The position numbers and the translations under genes were made by a program. A stretch of DNA of 64,000 nt, from the NCBI RefSeq assembly GCF_024652905.1, contig NZ_CP102428.1:4448001-4512000 (forward strand). The letters run 5' to 3'. This document shows positions 8,510 to 18,269 of this stretch, in pieces. This DNA comes from Pseudomonas oryzihabitans. Its GTDB lineage: Bacteria > Pseudomonadota > Gammaproteobacteria > Pseudomonadales > Pseudomonadaceae. Positions within the stretch are counted from its first letter, which is position 1, and each line of letters opens with the position of its first letter. The notes beneath the pieces are model-generated. The model was given only the letters and a program-made list of their open reading frames with translations. It ran no database searches and had not been told where the DNA came from.

Positions 8510-10132
8510 ATGAATCCCTCTCGTTCTCTGCGTGCTCAATTGCTGCTGCTCATTGGCGGCGGTCTCGTCCTGTTGCTGGCACTGGTCCTGGCCGGTTTCG
8601 GCTTGCTGTCCCGGCAATTGGATGGCTATCAACGCCTCCTCACGGGTCCGCTGGAGGAGGCGCGCCTAGTGGACGCCACCAATCTGGCCTTCAAATCCCA
8701 GGTGCAGGAGTGGAAGAACGTATTGCTGCGCGGCGGTGCCGCCGACCAGCGTGAGCGCTACTGGAAGCAGTTCCAGGAAGAAGAAGCCCGGGTCCAGGCG
8801 GCGCTGGAACAGTTGCAACGCCGGGCCGACGAACCCGAGCTGCGTCAGCGCCTGCAGCAACTGGCCCGGAGTCACAGAGATATGGGCGAAGCCTATCGCC
8901 ACGGGCTGGCGGCCTATGTAGCGGCGGACTATGTCGCCGCCCAAGGCGATGTCGCGGTCAAGGGCATCGACCGGGCGACCAGCGAGCAGCTGTCCAGCCT
9001 GGTCACCGACCTACATGAGCGGGCCAACGACCAGGCCGAGGCCCTGAGCGCCGAGGCGCGGCGCACCGTGCTGCTGGCAGTGGGCGCCATGCTTGCCTTC
9101 GCCGCCCTGATCGCCCTGCTCAGTGCCTGGCTGGTCAACCGTCGCATCGTCGGTCCGCTGGCGCGGGTCACCGAGCAGCTGGTCCAGCTCAGCCAGGGGC
9201 GCCTGGGGCAGCCCCTGACCGAGTCGCGGCGCGACGAGGTGGGTCGGCTGGCCCGCGCCGCCAATCGCTTGCGCGACTTCTTCGTCGATCTGGCCGGCCA
9301 GCTGCGCCAGGGTACCGGGGCGCTCGATGCCACCACCCAGGAATTGGGCGCCATCGCCCAGCGCAGCGGCGAGGGCATCCGCGATCAGTTCTCGCGTACC
9401 GATCAGGTGGCCACCGCCATGCACGAGATGAGCGCCACCGCGGAGGAGGTGGCCCGCCATTCCGGCAGTGCCGCCACGGCGGCCAACGATGCGGATCGCG
9501 CGGCCCAGGAAGGCGAGACGAGCATGACCCAGACCATCGCCACCATCGAACGGATGCACGCTGAAATCACCCGCACCGCCGCCGTCATCGCCCGCCTGGA
9601 GCACGACAGCGAGCGTATCGGGAGTGTGCTGGAAGTGATCCGCGGCATCGCCGACCAGACCAATCTGCTGGCGCTCAATGCCGCCATCGAGGCCGCTAGG
9701 GCAGGGGACGCCGGACGCGGCTTCGCTGTGGTAGCCGATGAGGTGCGCAGCCTGGCGGTGCGCACGGCCAGTTCCATCAGCGAGATCCATCAGTTGATCG
9801 CGACGCTGCAGGGCGCGGCCCACGAAGCCGCCGAAGCGGTGCGTGCGGGCGCCGCCGAAAGCAGTGCCGGACGCGATCAGGTGGTCGCTTCGGGCGAGCG
9901 GCTGCGCAGCATCACCCTGGCTGTGGAGGCCATCCGCGATATGAACCGGCAGATCGCCACGGCGGCCGAGGAGCAGACCTCGGTGGCCGAGGACATCGCC
10001 CGCAACCTGGCGGAGATCGTCACCGTGGCTCGACACAATGAAGATGACCTGGGGCGTACCCAGAGCGCCAGCGAACGTCTGCATGGCGTCTCCCAGGATC
10101 TGTCCCAGCTAGCCGGTCGGCTGCGGGACTGA
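8510..10132 (+). CDS. Methyl-accepting chemotaxis protein
   Basis: Product of 540 residues. A transmembrane helix lies near residues 9-31, a helical periplasmic sensor near 35-185, a second helix near 187-210, a HAMP domain near 210-262 and a cytoplasmic signalling domain after that. The hairpin tip [20 protein letters not shown] is intact, so it should couple to CheA/CheW. No C-terminal CheR/CheB pentapeptide is present (it ends LAGRLRD). Ligand is unknown, since the sensor domain resembles generic four-helix modules. Confidence 0.93.
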   Translation: MNPSRSLRAQLLLLIGGGLVLLLALVLAGFGLLSRQLDGYQRLLTGPLEEARLVDATNLAFKSQVQEWKNVLLRGGAADQRERYWKQFQEEEARVQAALEQLQRRADEPELRQRLQQLARSHRDMGEAYRHGLAAYVAADYVAAQGDVAVKGIDRATSEQLSSLVTDLHERANDQAEALSAEARRTVLLAVGAMLAFAALIALLSAWLVNRRIVGPLARVTEQLVQLSQGRLGQPLTESRRDEVGRLARAANRLRDFFVDLAGQLRQGTGALDATTQELGAIAQRSGEGIRDQFSRTDQVATAMHEMSATAEEVARHSGSAATAANDADRAAQEGETSMTQTIATIERMHAEITRTAAVIARLEHDSERIGSVLEVIRGIADQTNLLALNAAIEAARAGDAGRGFAVVADEVRSLAVRTASSISEIHQLIATLQGAAHEAAEAVRAGAAESSAGRDQVVASGERLRSITLAVEAIRDMNRQIATAAEEQTSVAEDIARNLAEIVTVARHNEDDLGRTQSASERLHGVSQDLSQLAGRLRD

Positions 10133-10384
10133 TCGGCGGTCACGCCGCCGTCGAGACGCTGGCTAGAGGTGTTCAAGCGGCAACGGAGTGCTCTGGCAAG
10201 GCACTTTGCCATGATCCATCCGTCGCTCCGGATTAAGTTTGACTTAAGCACCGCCGACTAGTCTCGCGAACAGGTTGCATTCTCAGGAGGAGGCGCGGCG
10301 ACGGGTCGAGCGGCTCGTGGCGAGACGACAGGAAGGCATGGGCAACCGCGAATCGAGAAACCGCGCCGCCGCCGGGAGTGCCAG

Positions 10385-11338
10385 ATGTCCAGTCCGATCC
10401 AACTCCGTTCCATCCAGAAGAAGATCCAGTTTCTGCGTACCACCTTCAGCTATGTCGGCTGGTCGCTGTTCGGTCTGCTGCTGTGGGACGTGGCGGTCAC
10501 GGTGGACGCCATGCTGTTCGTCGACGACCGCTTCGACCTGCCGCTCACGCCCCTGACCCTGCTGTGCTCGGCGCTGGTGGTGCTGATCAGTTTTCGCAAC
10601 AGCAGCGCCTACGCCCGCTGGTGGGAGGCGCGCACCCTCTGGGGCGCCATGGTCAACAGCTCGCGTAGCTTCGGCCGCCAGGTGCTGACCCTGATCGACG
10701 ATAACGGCAAGGCGCAGAACCGGGTCAAGGCGGTGCTGCTGCGTCGGCACATGGGCTATCTACACGCCCTGCGCGCCCAGCTCAAGCGCCAGGACCCGGC
10801 CCAGGCCGCCGCGCCTTATCTCGCCCGTCATGAACTGGCACTGGCCGAAGGCAGCCTCAACTTCGCCAACGACATCCTTGCCGGCACCGCCGAGCTGATC
10901 GCCAGCGAATACCGCCAGGGCCGCCTGGACAGCATCCGCCTGGCGCGGCTGGAAGAGACCCTGGTGGACATGTCCAACTGGCAGGGCGGCATGGAGCGCA
11001 TCGCCAATACCCCCTTGCCCTATCCCTACGTCTGCTTTCCGCAGCTGTTCAGCTTTCTGTTCTGCATCGCCATGCCGCTGGGCCTGGTCTCGACCCTGGG
11101 CTGGTTCACCCCGCTGGTGTCCACCGTGGTCGGCTTCATGCTGCTGGCGCTGGAGCGCATCGGCAGCGATCTGCAGGCGCCCTTCGCCGACAGCCAGCAC
11201 CAGATCACCATGGACAAGCTGTGCGCCACCATCGAGGCCAACCTGTTGTCGATGCTGCGACCGCGCAGCGAAGAAGGCAGTACGGTGCTCCTGGCCCAAC
11301 CCGAGACCGACGCCGCCCTGACCCGGCAGGTGGCCTGA
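10385..11338 (+). CDS. Bestrophin/UPF0187 family ion channel
   Basis: A 317-residue membrane protein. Its N-terminal part has the family signature FRNSSAYARWWEARTLWG near residues 62-80 and hydrophobic helices near 25-45, 50-65, 215-235 and 240-255. Bacterial bestrophins form pentameric cation or anion channels in the inner membrane. The ATG at 10385 is followed by a polar, Gln/Lys-rich segment typical of the family. It appears monocistronic. The 252-base gap upstream contains no gene, only a short dyad (TTAAG-N5-CTTAA at 10233-10247). Confidence 0.88.
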   Translation: MSSPIQLRSIQKKIQFLRTTFSYVGWSLFGLLLWDVAVTVDAMLFVDDRFDLPLTPLTLLCSALVVLISFRNSSAYARWWEARTLWGAMVNSSRSFGRQVLTLIDDNGKAQNRVKAVLLRRHMGYLHALRAQLKRQDPAQAAAPYLARHELALAEGSLNFANDILAGTAELIASEYRQGRLDSIRLARLEETLVDMSNWQGGMERIANTPLPYPYVCFPQLFSFLFCIAMPLGLVSTLGWFTPLVSTVVGFMLLALERIGSDLQAPFADSQHQITMDKLCATIEANLLSMLRPRSEEGSTVLLAQPETDAALTRQVA

Positions 11339-11591
11339 TACGCCGGCATCCTGCGATGGCGACCCTCTACGAAGTGTGAAGACGTACGGAAAGTGGCGGG
11401 CCAGAGGGATTTCTTTGCTATCGGTACGGCACTAGCGCCGCTTCGCTCCGGTCACATTTTGCAATCTCCCCTGGCAGCGGTGGTTGGCTGGGATCCGTCG
11501 AGTCATACCGACGGCCTCTGGTGGGCTAGGGCGAGAGGTGCCGTGGGGCGTTTTGTCCTGCGACTCTTCATCTCGCTACGGATGCCCGCTC

Positions 11592-12908
11592 ATGTCCGAA
11601 ACCCGTGCCCCGGCCACCGCCGCCAGCGCCGAACCCTCGCGCCGCGCGCGCCATGCCCTGGATGCCCTGAACTTCACCCTGGCTGACGTCCGCGACGGCC
11701 TCGGGCCCTATCTCGCCATCTATCTGATTGCCGTGCGCGGCCCGGGGGAGGGCTGGAACGAGGCCACCGCCGGTTTCATCATGACCCTGGCCGGCATCGC
11801 CGGGCTGATCGCCCAGACCCCGGCCGGCGCCCTGATCGACCGGACCCGCCATAAGCGCCTCATGGTCGGCGTCGCCGCCCTGGTGGTGACCGTCTGCAGC
11901 GTGATGCTGCCCTTCGTTTCCAACTTCTATGTGGTGGCGGCCACCCAGTCCTTGGCCCATGCCGCCGCGGCCCTCTTCGCCCCGGCGCTGGCGGCCATCA
12001 CCCTGGGGATCGTCGGACCCAAGGCCTTCACCCGGCACATCGGTCGCAACGAGGGTTTCAACCACGCTGGCAATGCCGTCTCGGCGGCCCTGGCAGGTGG
12101 CCTGGCCTATTTCTTCGGCCCCACCGTGGTGTTCTGGCTGATGGCGCTGCTAGCGGCGGCCTCCATCGTCGCCATCGTCCGGGTACCCCAGGACGAGATC
12201 GACGATGACCTGGCCCAGGGGCTGGGCGAGGAAAACGGCGCTCGCGACAGCAAGCCGGTGTCGGCCTGGCAGGCGCTGCTGGCCAATCGCAAGCTGCAAC
12301 TGCTGGCGCTGCTGGCCGCCATCTTCCACCTGGCCAATGCCGCCATGCTGACCTCGGTCGGCCAGCAGCTGACCCATATCGTCGGCAAGGACAGCGCCAC
12401 CTCGCTGGTGGCCGTCTGCATCGTCGCCGCCCAGTGCGTGATGGTGCCGGTGGCCATCCTGGTGGGGCGCAAGGCCGATGCCTTCGGGCGCAAGCCGATC
12501 TTTCTCTTCGCCTTTGCCGTGCTGGCCATCCGTGGGGTGCTCTACACCTTTTCCGACAGCCCCTATTACCTGGTGGCGGTGCAGCTGCTCGATGGCATCG
12601 GTGCCGGGATCTACGGTGCCCTGGTCCCGGTGATCGTCGCCGACCTCACCCGCGGCAGCGGTCGCTTCAACGTCAGCCAGGGCGCCATCGCCACCGCCCA
12701 GGGCCTGGGCGCGGCGATCAGCGCCACCATCGCCGGAATCATCATCGTCCGCTTCGGCTACGCGGCGGCCTTCACCACCCTGGCCGCCATTGCCGCGGTG
12801 GGCTTCGTGCTCTATCTGCTGCTGATGCCGGAGACCCGCGACCGCCAGGTGGTTGCCGATGCTCGATCAGGCGCCATGGAGCCTCCGCAATCGGCCGGAT
12901 TAGGCTAA
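11592..12908 (+). CDS. MFS transporter
   Basis: A 438-residue protein with about 12 hydrophobic helices. The MFS loop motif between helices 2 and 3 reads GALIDRTRHKRLM near residue 80, and its repeat VGRKADAFGRKPIF is near residue 300. The start at 11592 gives a polar N-terminus before the first helix, and an upstream start at 11484 is less plausible. Substrate unknown. The next gene, an ArsB-like permease, begins 41 bases downstream. The 253 bases before this gene show no other gene. Confidence 0.85.
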   Translation: MSETRAPATAASAEPSRRARHALDALNFTLADVRDGLGPYLAIYLIAVRGPGEGWNEATAGFIMTLAGIAGLIAQTPAGALIDRTRHKRLMVGVAALVVTVCSVMLPFVSNFYVVAATQSLAHAAAALFAPALAAITLGIVGPKAFTRHIGRNEGFNHAGNAVSAALAGGLAYFFGPTVVFWLMALLAAASIVAIVRVPQDEIDDDLAQGLGEENGARDSKPVSAWQALLANRKLQLLALLAAIFHLANAAMLTSVGQQLTHIVGKDSATSLVAVCIVAAQCVMVPVAILVGRKADAFGRKPIFLFAFAVLAIRGVLYTFSDSPYYLVAVQLLDGIGAGIYGALVPVIVADLTRGSGRFNVSQGAIATAQGLGAAISATIAGIIIVRFGYAAAFTTLAAIAAVGFVLYLLLMPETRDRQVVADARSGAMEPPQSAGLG

Positions 12909-12949
12909 TGTCTGCCGCTTTCCCGCTCGATAGAAGGCACTAGGCGTTC

Positions 12950-14218
12950 ATGGGGTCACTCGCGCTCTCTCCTCACCTGCTGACCTGGATCATCGCCGGG
13001 GTAGCCACCCTGGGCGTGGTCTCGCGGCCGTTCGGTCTGCCGGAAGCGCTGTTCGCCGTCGCTGGCGCCGCGCTGTTGGCAGTCTTCGGTCTGTTACCGC
13101 TGGATGGCGTCTGGCACGGCATCGCCAAGGGCACCGACGTCTATCTGTTCCTGATCGGCATGATGCTGCTGGCCGAGATCGCCCGCAAGGAAGGGCTGTT
13201 CGATTGGGTCGCCGGTCACGCGGTGCGCGAGGCCAAGGGGTCGGCGCTGCGGCTGTTCGCGCTGGTCTATGGCGTCGGTATCCTGGTCACGGTGTTTCTT
13301 TCCAACGACGCCTGCGCCGTGGTGCTGACCCCGGCGGTCTACTACGCCACCCGCGCGGCGAAGGTGAAGAATCCGCTGCCCTATCTGTTCTCCTGCGCCT
13401 TCATCGCCAACGCGGCGAGCTTCGTGCTGCCGATCTCCAACCCGGCCAACCTGGTGGTCTTCGCCGAGCACATGCCGGAGCTGAGCCGCTGGCTGGCTCT
13501 GTTCACGGTGCCGTCGATCCTGGCCATCGCCGCGACCTTCCTCACCCTCTGGGCGACCCAGGCCAAGGTCCTGCGTGCCGAGCGGCTGTCCGCAGGGGGC
13601 GCGGTGGAGGCCTTGCCCACCACCGGGCGCATCGCCGGCTGCGGCCTGATCCTGACCATCCTGGTCCTGCTCGGCGCCTCGGCGCTGGATCTGGAGCTGG
13701 GTCTGCCGACCTTCCTGGCCGGTTTCGCCACCTTCCTGGTGGTGGTGGCCTGCAAGCGCGGCGGCGGTCTGGAGTTGCTCAAGCACATCTCCTGGGGCGT
13801 GCTGCCACTGGTGGCCGGGTTGTTCGTGCTGGTGGAAGCCCTGGAGACCACCGGGGTATTGCAGGCGCTGGCGAATCAGCTACAAGCGGCCGCCCAGGCG
13901 ACGCCGGAGCGCGCCGCCTGGGGCGCCGGGCTGCTGGTGGCCTTTGGCAGCAACCTGGTCAACAACCTGCCGGCCGGCCTGCTGGCCGGGGCGGCGGTGC
14001 AGACCGCCCAGGTCTCGGAGAAGATCGCCGGTGCCGTGCTGATCGGCATCGATCTCGGCCCCAACCTGTCCATCACCGGTTCCCTGGCGACCCTGTTGTG
14101 GCTGGCCGCGCTGCGCCGCGAGGGGCTGTCGGTGAGCTTCTGGCAATTCCTCAGGCTGGGCGCCGTGGTGATGATCCCGGCGCTGCTGTTGGCGCTGGCC
14201 GCGCTGATCCATCTCTAA
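12950..14218 (+). CDS. ArsB/SLC13-type ion transporter superfamily permease
   Basis: A 422-residue protein with about 10-12 hydrophobic helices. It contains the paired FLSNDACAVVLTP (near residue 120) and FGSNLVNNLPAGL (near residue 330) segments characteristic of the ArsB/NhaD ion transporter superfamily. Database neighbours are often labelled arsenic transporter, but no arsR, arsC or arsH is adjacent, so arsenite export is unproven. It may instead move an organic anion. Confidence 0.8.
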   Translation: MGSLALSPHLLTWIIAGVATLGVVSRPFGLPEALFAVAGAALLAVFGLLPLDGVWHGIAKGTDVYLFLIGMMLLAEIARKEGLFDWVAGHAVREAKGSALRLFALVYGVGILVTVFLSNDACAVVLTPAVYYATRAAKVKNPLPYLFSCAFIANAASFVLPISNPANLVVFAEHMPELSRWLALFTVPSILAIAATFLTLWATQAKVLRAERLSAGGAVEALPTTGRIAGCGLILTILVLLGASALDLELGLPTFLAGFATFLVVVACKRGGGLELLKHISWGVLPLVAGLFVLVEALETTGVLQALANQLQAAAQATPERAAWGAGLLVAFGSNLVNNLPAGLLAGAAVQTAQVSEKIAGAVLIGIDLGPNLSITGSLATLLWLAALRREGLSVSFWQFLRLGAVVMIPALLLALAALIHL

Positions 14219-14304
14219 GGCGCTGGCCGGCGGTCCCCCGGCGTAGCGGCATTGTCGCTGCGCTTAGGGCACTATCGGGATACCTCTGCTGGAGAGAGCT
14301 GCCC

Positions 14305-14838
14305 ATGGCCGTCGCCCGCTATACCGGATTCGCCCAGGCGCTGCACTGGCTGACCGTCGCGCTGCTGTGCCTGCTGCTGCCCTTCGTCTGGGTGGCGGAA
14401 AACTTTCCACCCGGGCCGGTGCGGACCCTCTGGTATCTGCTGCACGAATCCACCGGGATCTCGGTGTTCCTGCTGATCCTGATCCGGCTGACCTGGCGCT
14501 GGCGGCATCCGGCGCCGCCGGCCAACCCCCGTGACGGTCGCCTGCTGCGGCTGCTCGCCGGCCTCAATCACGGCCTGCTCTACGCCGTGCTGCTGATGAT
14601 GCCGGTGACCGGCTACCTGATGGCCGGGCAGGGACAGCCGGTGCCGGTGTTCGGGCTATTTTCCCTGCCCGGCTTTCCTCGCCACGAAGCCCTCGGCATC
14701 CTCGCCAATCGCATCCATGTGGCGGGCCAGTTCGCCGTCTACGGCCTGGTGATCCTGCATGTGGCGGCGGTGGTCTGGCATGTGGCGATCCGTCGGGACG
14801 GCACCCTGGAGCGGATGCTGCCCGAGCAGCGGCCTTAA
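14305..14838 (+). CDS. Cytochrome b561 family protein
   Basis: A 177-residue four-helix membrane protein. Candidate haem-ligating histidines lie in ALHWL (helix 1), LLHEST (helix 2), LNHGL (helix 3) and RIHVAGQF/LHVAAVVWH (helix 4). It would bind two b haems and pass electrons from quinol to an acceptor such as superoxide, as for CybB. The start follows a clear GGAGAG site 8 bases away. It converges with the LysR gene with only 4 bases between stops. Confidence 0.88.
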   Translation: MAVARYTGFAQALHWLTVALLCLLLPFVWVAENFPPGPVRTLWYLLHESTGISVFLLILIRLTWRWRHPAPPANPRDGRLLRLLAGLNHGLLYAVLLMMPVTGYLMAGQGQPVPVFGLFSLPGFPRHEALGILANRIHVAGQFAVYGLVILHVAAVVWHVAIRRDGTLERMLPEQRP

Positions 14839-14842
14839 AGCG

Positions 14843-15772
14843 TCAGGTCCCTTCCACCAGCAACCGATCGCGCTCCAGCAGGGCGGGCAGGTTCTCGCGC
14901 AGGTGGTCGACCAGGGTGCGGATCTTGGCGTCGAGGAAGCGCCGCGACGGATAGAGCGCATGGATGTCCAGGCCATAGAGCCGGTGCCCGGGCAGTACGC
15001 GTTGCAGGCGGCCACTGGCCAGCCCGGCGACCGCGGCGTACAGCGGCAGGGCGCCGATACCCAGGCCGCTGGCCACGGCTTCGGCCAGGGCATCGGCGGT
15101 GTTGACCTGGAAGGGCGGCCGATCTACCGCCACCTCGGCTATCCCTTCAGGCCCCTCCAGCAGCCAGCGATCCGGCGCCATGGCCCGATTGACCAGGCGC
15201 AGGCAGCGATGCCCGGTGAGATCGGCGGGCGTGGCCGGGCGCCCCTGGCGGTTCAGATAGGCAGGCGCCGCGCACAGCACGCTATAGGTACTGCCCAGAT
15301 GCGCCGAATGGAAGGCTGAATCCGGCAGGCCAGCAGCCAGGATCAGCGACAGGTCGTAGCCTTCCTTGAGGATGTCGGTGAAGGTGTTGGTCAGCTGCAG
15401 GTCCAGATCCACCTCGGGATAGCGCTCGGCATAGCCGGCCAGGCTCTGGATCAGGTAGTGCTGGCCGAGGCCGGTCATGGTGTGGATGCGCAGCCGCCCG
15501 CGCGGCACCGCCAGGGCGTGACGGGCCTCGGCATCGGCTTCGTCGAGGTCGGCGAGGATGCGCTGGCAGCGCGTGAGGTAGCGTTCGCCGGCGTCGGTCA
15601 GGCGCAACTGGCGGGTGGTGCGGTGCAGCAGTCGGGTCTGCAGATGCTGCTCCAGCTGGCTGACCGCCCTGGATACATAGGCGGTGGTGAGTTCCAGCTG
15701 GCGCGCGGCGGCGGTGAAGCTGCCGGTCTGGGCCACGCAGGCGAAGGCGCGCAGATTGAAGAGATGATCCAT
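14843..15772 (-). CDS. LysR family transcriptional regulator
   Basis: A 309-residue protein with an N-terminal winged helix (MDHLFNLRAFACVAQTGSFT) and a substrate-binding effector domain from about residue 90. The ATG at 15772 matches the family start, and an earlier ATG at 15811 would add a non-conserved leader. It is divergent from the FUSC exporter 165 bases away. This LysR/FUSC arrangement resembles aaeR/aaeB, but no aaeX or aaeA is present. Regulation of the exporter by an aromatic acid is a reasonable inference. Confidence 0.87.
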   Translation of the reverse strand: MDHLFNLRAFACVAQTGSFTAAARQLELTTAYVSRAVSQLEQHLQTRLLHRTTRQLRLTDAGERYLTRCQRILADLDEADAEARHALAVPRGRLRIHTMTGLGQHYLIQSLAGYAERYPEVDLDLQLTNTFTDILKEGYDLSLILAAGLPDSAFHSAHLGSTYSVLCAAPAYLNRQGRPATPADLTGHRCLRLVNRAMAPDRWLLEGPEGIAEVAVDRPPFQVNTADALAEAVASGLGIGALPLYAAVAGLASGRLQRVLPGHRLYGLDIHALYPSRRFLDAKIRTLVDHLRENLPALLERDRLLVEGT

Positions 15773-15936
15773 GGACGGGGCAGGGCGGTGGAAAGGGGCA
15801 TTGTGGGCCATTACCCGCCCGTTGGTTAACGCTCTTTGCCGTCACACCCGACTTAATCGCCGTGGGGTGTGCTTCCTAGAATGGCCGCCGAGGCGCTGCG
15901 CCTCTTCCCCTCCGGTCGCTCCCGTCGTTGCCCACC

Positions 15937-18168
15937 ATGCCCTTCGCTTCGCCGCTCTTCGCGCGGCACCCCACTGCTTCCCCTCGTAGACGCTGGCCCA
16001 GCCTGAACGCCTGGCGCCGCGCCGGTCGCGAATGGGCCCGCACCGATGGCCAGACCTGGGCCTTCATCGCCAAGGCGCTGTTGGCTGCCACCCTGGCCCT
16101 GTGGCTGGCCTATCGCCTGGAACTGCCGCAACCAAGCACCGTGCTGGTTACCGTGTTCATCGTCTTGCAGCCGCAGAGCGGCCAGGTGCTGGCCAAGAGT
16201 TTCTACCGGATCCTGGGCAGTCTCGCCGGGCTCACCTTCACTGTCGCCGCCATCGCCCTGTTCGCCCAGGAGCGGGTGCTCTTGCTCGGCGCCCTGGTGC
16301 TGTGGATCGGCTACTGCACCCGGGGCGCGGCGCGCTATCGCGACTTTCGCAGCTATGGCTTCCTGCTGGCCGGTTACACCGCCTGCCTGGTGGGCCTGCC
16401 GGCGGTGGCCCAGCCCCAGGGCGCCTTTCTGCAGGCGGTATGGCGTCTGCTGGAGATTGCCCTGGGCATCTGCTGCGCCGGGGTGGTGAGCGTCGCGATC
16501 CTGCCGCAGACCACCCGTGGCGTCCTGCGCCGGACCCTGGCCCAACGCCTGCGCGATTTCCTGGCGATGGCCCATGACGGTCTGCTGGGCCAGCTCGACG
16601 GCGAACGCTTCGCCGGGCTCAGTGCGCGTTTCGCTGCCGACTCCGTGGGCTTCGAAAGCCTGCGCAGCGCCAGTGTCTTCGAGGAGCCCTATCTGCGCCG
16701 ACGCAGCGGACGCCTGGCCGCCTTGGGCAACCGCCTCATGCTGCTCAACACCCGCTTCCACGCGCTCTACCAACTGCTCGACCGCCTGAGTAATCGGCCC
16801 CGGGCCGTGCGCCAGGCGCTGGCGCCCGCCCTGGGGCTGATCGCCGCCGCCCTGGCGCCGGCCCTGGGTCGCCTGCCGGAAGAGCGTGACCTGCGCCGCC
16901 TCAGTGAGCGCCTGGCTGCGGAGCGCGAGACGCTGATGGCCGCGATCCGCAGTGGCCGCCAGCAGCTGGTCCGGATCGTGCTCGCCACCCAGGTCGACCG
17001 GCTCGACTACGACACCGCCGCCGAGCTGCTCTATCGCTTCGCCGAGGATCTGCACCTGCTGCTTGGTGCCCAGCTGGCACTTGAGGCGCCGGCGAGTACG
17101 ACACCCGCTCCCCGGGAGACCTTCACGCCCCTGGCCAGCCGTGCGGTAGCCTGGATGGCCGGGCTGCGCAGCGCCCTGGTGGTACTGGGCGTGGGGCTGT
17201 TCTGGATCGAGACCGCCTGGCCGAGTGGCGCGGCCTGCACCCTGGCCGCGGCGCTGATCTCGGCGCTGGCTTCCACCTCGGCCGATCCGCGCCGCTATTG
17301 CCTGCAACTGGCCGGCGGTACCCTGGTCGGCGCCCTAGCCGGTGGGCTGCTGCAATTCCAGGTCCTGCCCTGGATCGACGGCTTCGCCCTGCTGCTGCTG
17401 ACCCTGACACCAGTGTTCGCCGCTGGCGCCTGGCTGATCACTCGACCGCGGCTGGCGGGCTATGGCACCGGGCTGATGGTCTGGTTCTGTTCGGCGGCCC
17501 TGCCGGGCAATCTGCCGCGCTACGACGCCGATGTCTTCTGCAACACCTACCTGGCCTACGGGGTGGCCTGCGCGGTGGCGGTGGTAGCCGTCAGCGTGCT
17601 CCTGCCGCCCAGCCAGCCCTGGGTCTGGCGCCGGCTGGAAGATGCCCTGCGCGAGCGACTGGTCCATGCCATCGGGGCGCCCCTGGCCGGTCTGAGTGGT
17701 CGCTTCGATTCCGGCCTGCGCGATCTGCTCAACCAGGTGCAGGTGCTTACCGTCGGCCAGCCGGAGGTGCAGCGCCGGCTGCTGCGCTGGACCTTCCTGA
17801 GTCTGGAGCTGGGCCACGCCATCATCGAGTTGCGCCTGGAGCAGGCCGCGCTGCCACCCTTGCCCTGGTATCGCCAAGAACGCGCCTGGCGCCTGGCCAT
17901 TCGCGCCCTGGGGCGGGCGCTGGTGCGATTGTTCCGCCAGCCCAACGCCGCCAACCTGGCCCGCGCGCTCACGGCCGTGGACCACGCCATCCTGCTCGCG
18001 CACCAGGCCCAGCGCCACCTGGAGCCCAATCCGGGCGACTTCGATCGCTCACCGCTGCGCCGCATCGCCAGCTACCTGCATTTCATCCGCACCTCGCTGC
18101 TGGCGCCGGATTCGCCCCTGGCCGGGTACCTGCCGCTGGCCCGGCCACCGGCGCGGGACGAAGGCTGA
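15937..18168 (+). CDS. FUSC family inner-membrane exporter (AaeB-like)
   Basis: A 743-residue protein. Two sets of about five to six hydrophobic helices (residues about 45-180 and 400-540) flank a cytoplasmic region, the fusaric-acid-resistance (FUSC) arrangement shared with AaeB and YccS. Such proteins export aromatic carboxylates, usually with a membrane fusion protein, and none is adjacent here. I chose ATG 15937 over the TTG at 15928. It is probably controlled by the divergent LysR gene. Confidence 0.85.
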   Translation: MPFASPLFARHPTASPRRRWPSLNAWRRAGREWARTDGQTWAFIAKALLAATLALWLAYRLELPQPSTVLVTVFIVLQPQSGQVLAKSFYRILGSLAGLTFTVAAIALFAQERVLLLGALVLWIGYCTRGAARYRDFRSYGFLLAGYTACLVGLPAVAQPQGAFLQAVWRLLEIALGICCAGVVSVAILPQTTRGVLRRTLAQRLRDFLAMAHDGLLGQLDGERFAGLSARFAADSVGFESLRSASVFEEPYLRRRSGRLAALGNRLMLLNTRFHALYQLLDRLSNRPRAVRQALAPALGLIAAALAPALGRLPEERDLRRLSERLAAERETLMAAIRSGRQQLVRIVLATQVDRLDYDTAAELLYRFAEDLHLLLGAQLALEAPASTTPAPRETFTPLASRAVAWMAGLRSALVVLGVGLFWIETAWPSGAACTLAAALISALASTSADPRRYCLQLAGGTLVGALAGGLLQFQVLPWIDGFALLLLTLTPVFAAGAWLITRPRLAGYGTGLMVWFCSAALPGNLPRYDADVFCNTYLAYGVACAVAVVAVSVLLPPSQPWVWRRLEDALRERLVHAIGAPLAGLSGRFDSGLRDLLNQVQVLTVGQPEVQRRLLRWTFLSLELGHAIIELRLEQAALPPLPWYRQERAWRLAIRALGRALVRLFRQPNAANLARALTAVDHAILLAHQAQRHLEPNPGDFDRSPLRRIASYLHFIRTSLLAPDSPLAGYLPLARPPARDEG

Positions 18169-18207
18169 GCAGCGCTTCTGGAAATATTGGCTAGGCTTAC
18201 GAACGGG

Positions 18208-18225
18208 GAGGGCCGTCAGGCCCTC
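18208..18225. repeat. Hairpin GAGGGCC-GTCA-GGCCCTC
   Basis: A perfect 7-bp inverted repeat with a four-base loop, 40 bases after the FUSC stop. There is no T-tract, so it is a weak terminator candidate. It could equally sit in the 5' leader of the glucoamylase message. Confidence 0.45.
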
Positions 18226-18269
18226 TGCCATGCGACTTTCGGCACAACCAGAACAAGGCCCGCCTGCCC

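Noticed and set aside
12950-14218. Naming the permease arsB
   Set aside because: Fold fits the superfamily, but no ars genes are adjacent and substrate cannot be read.
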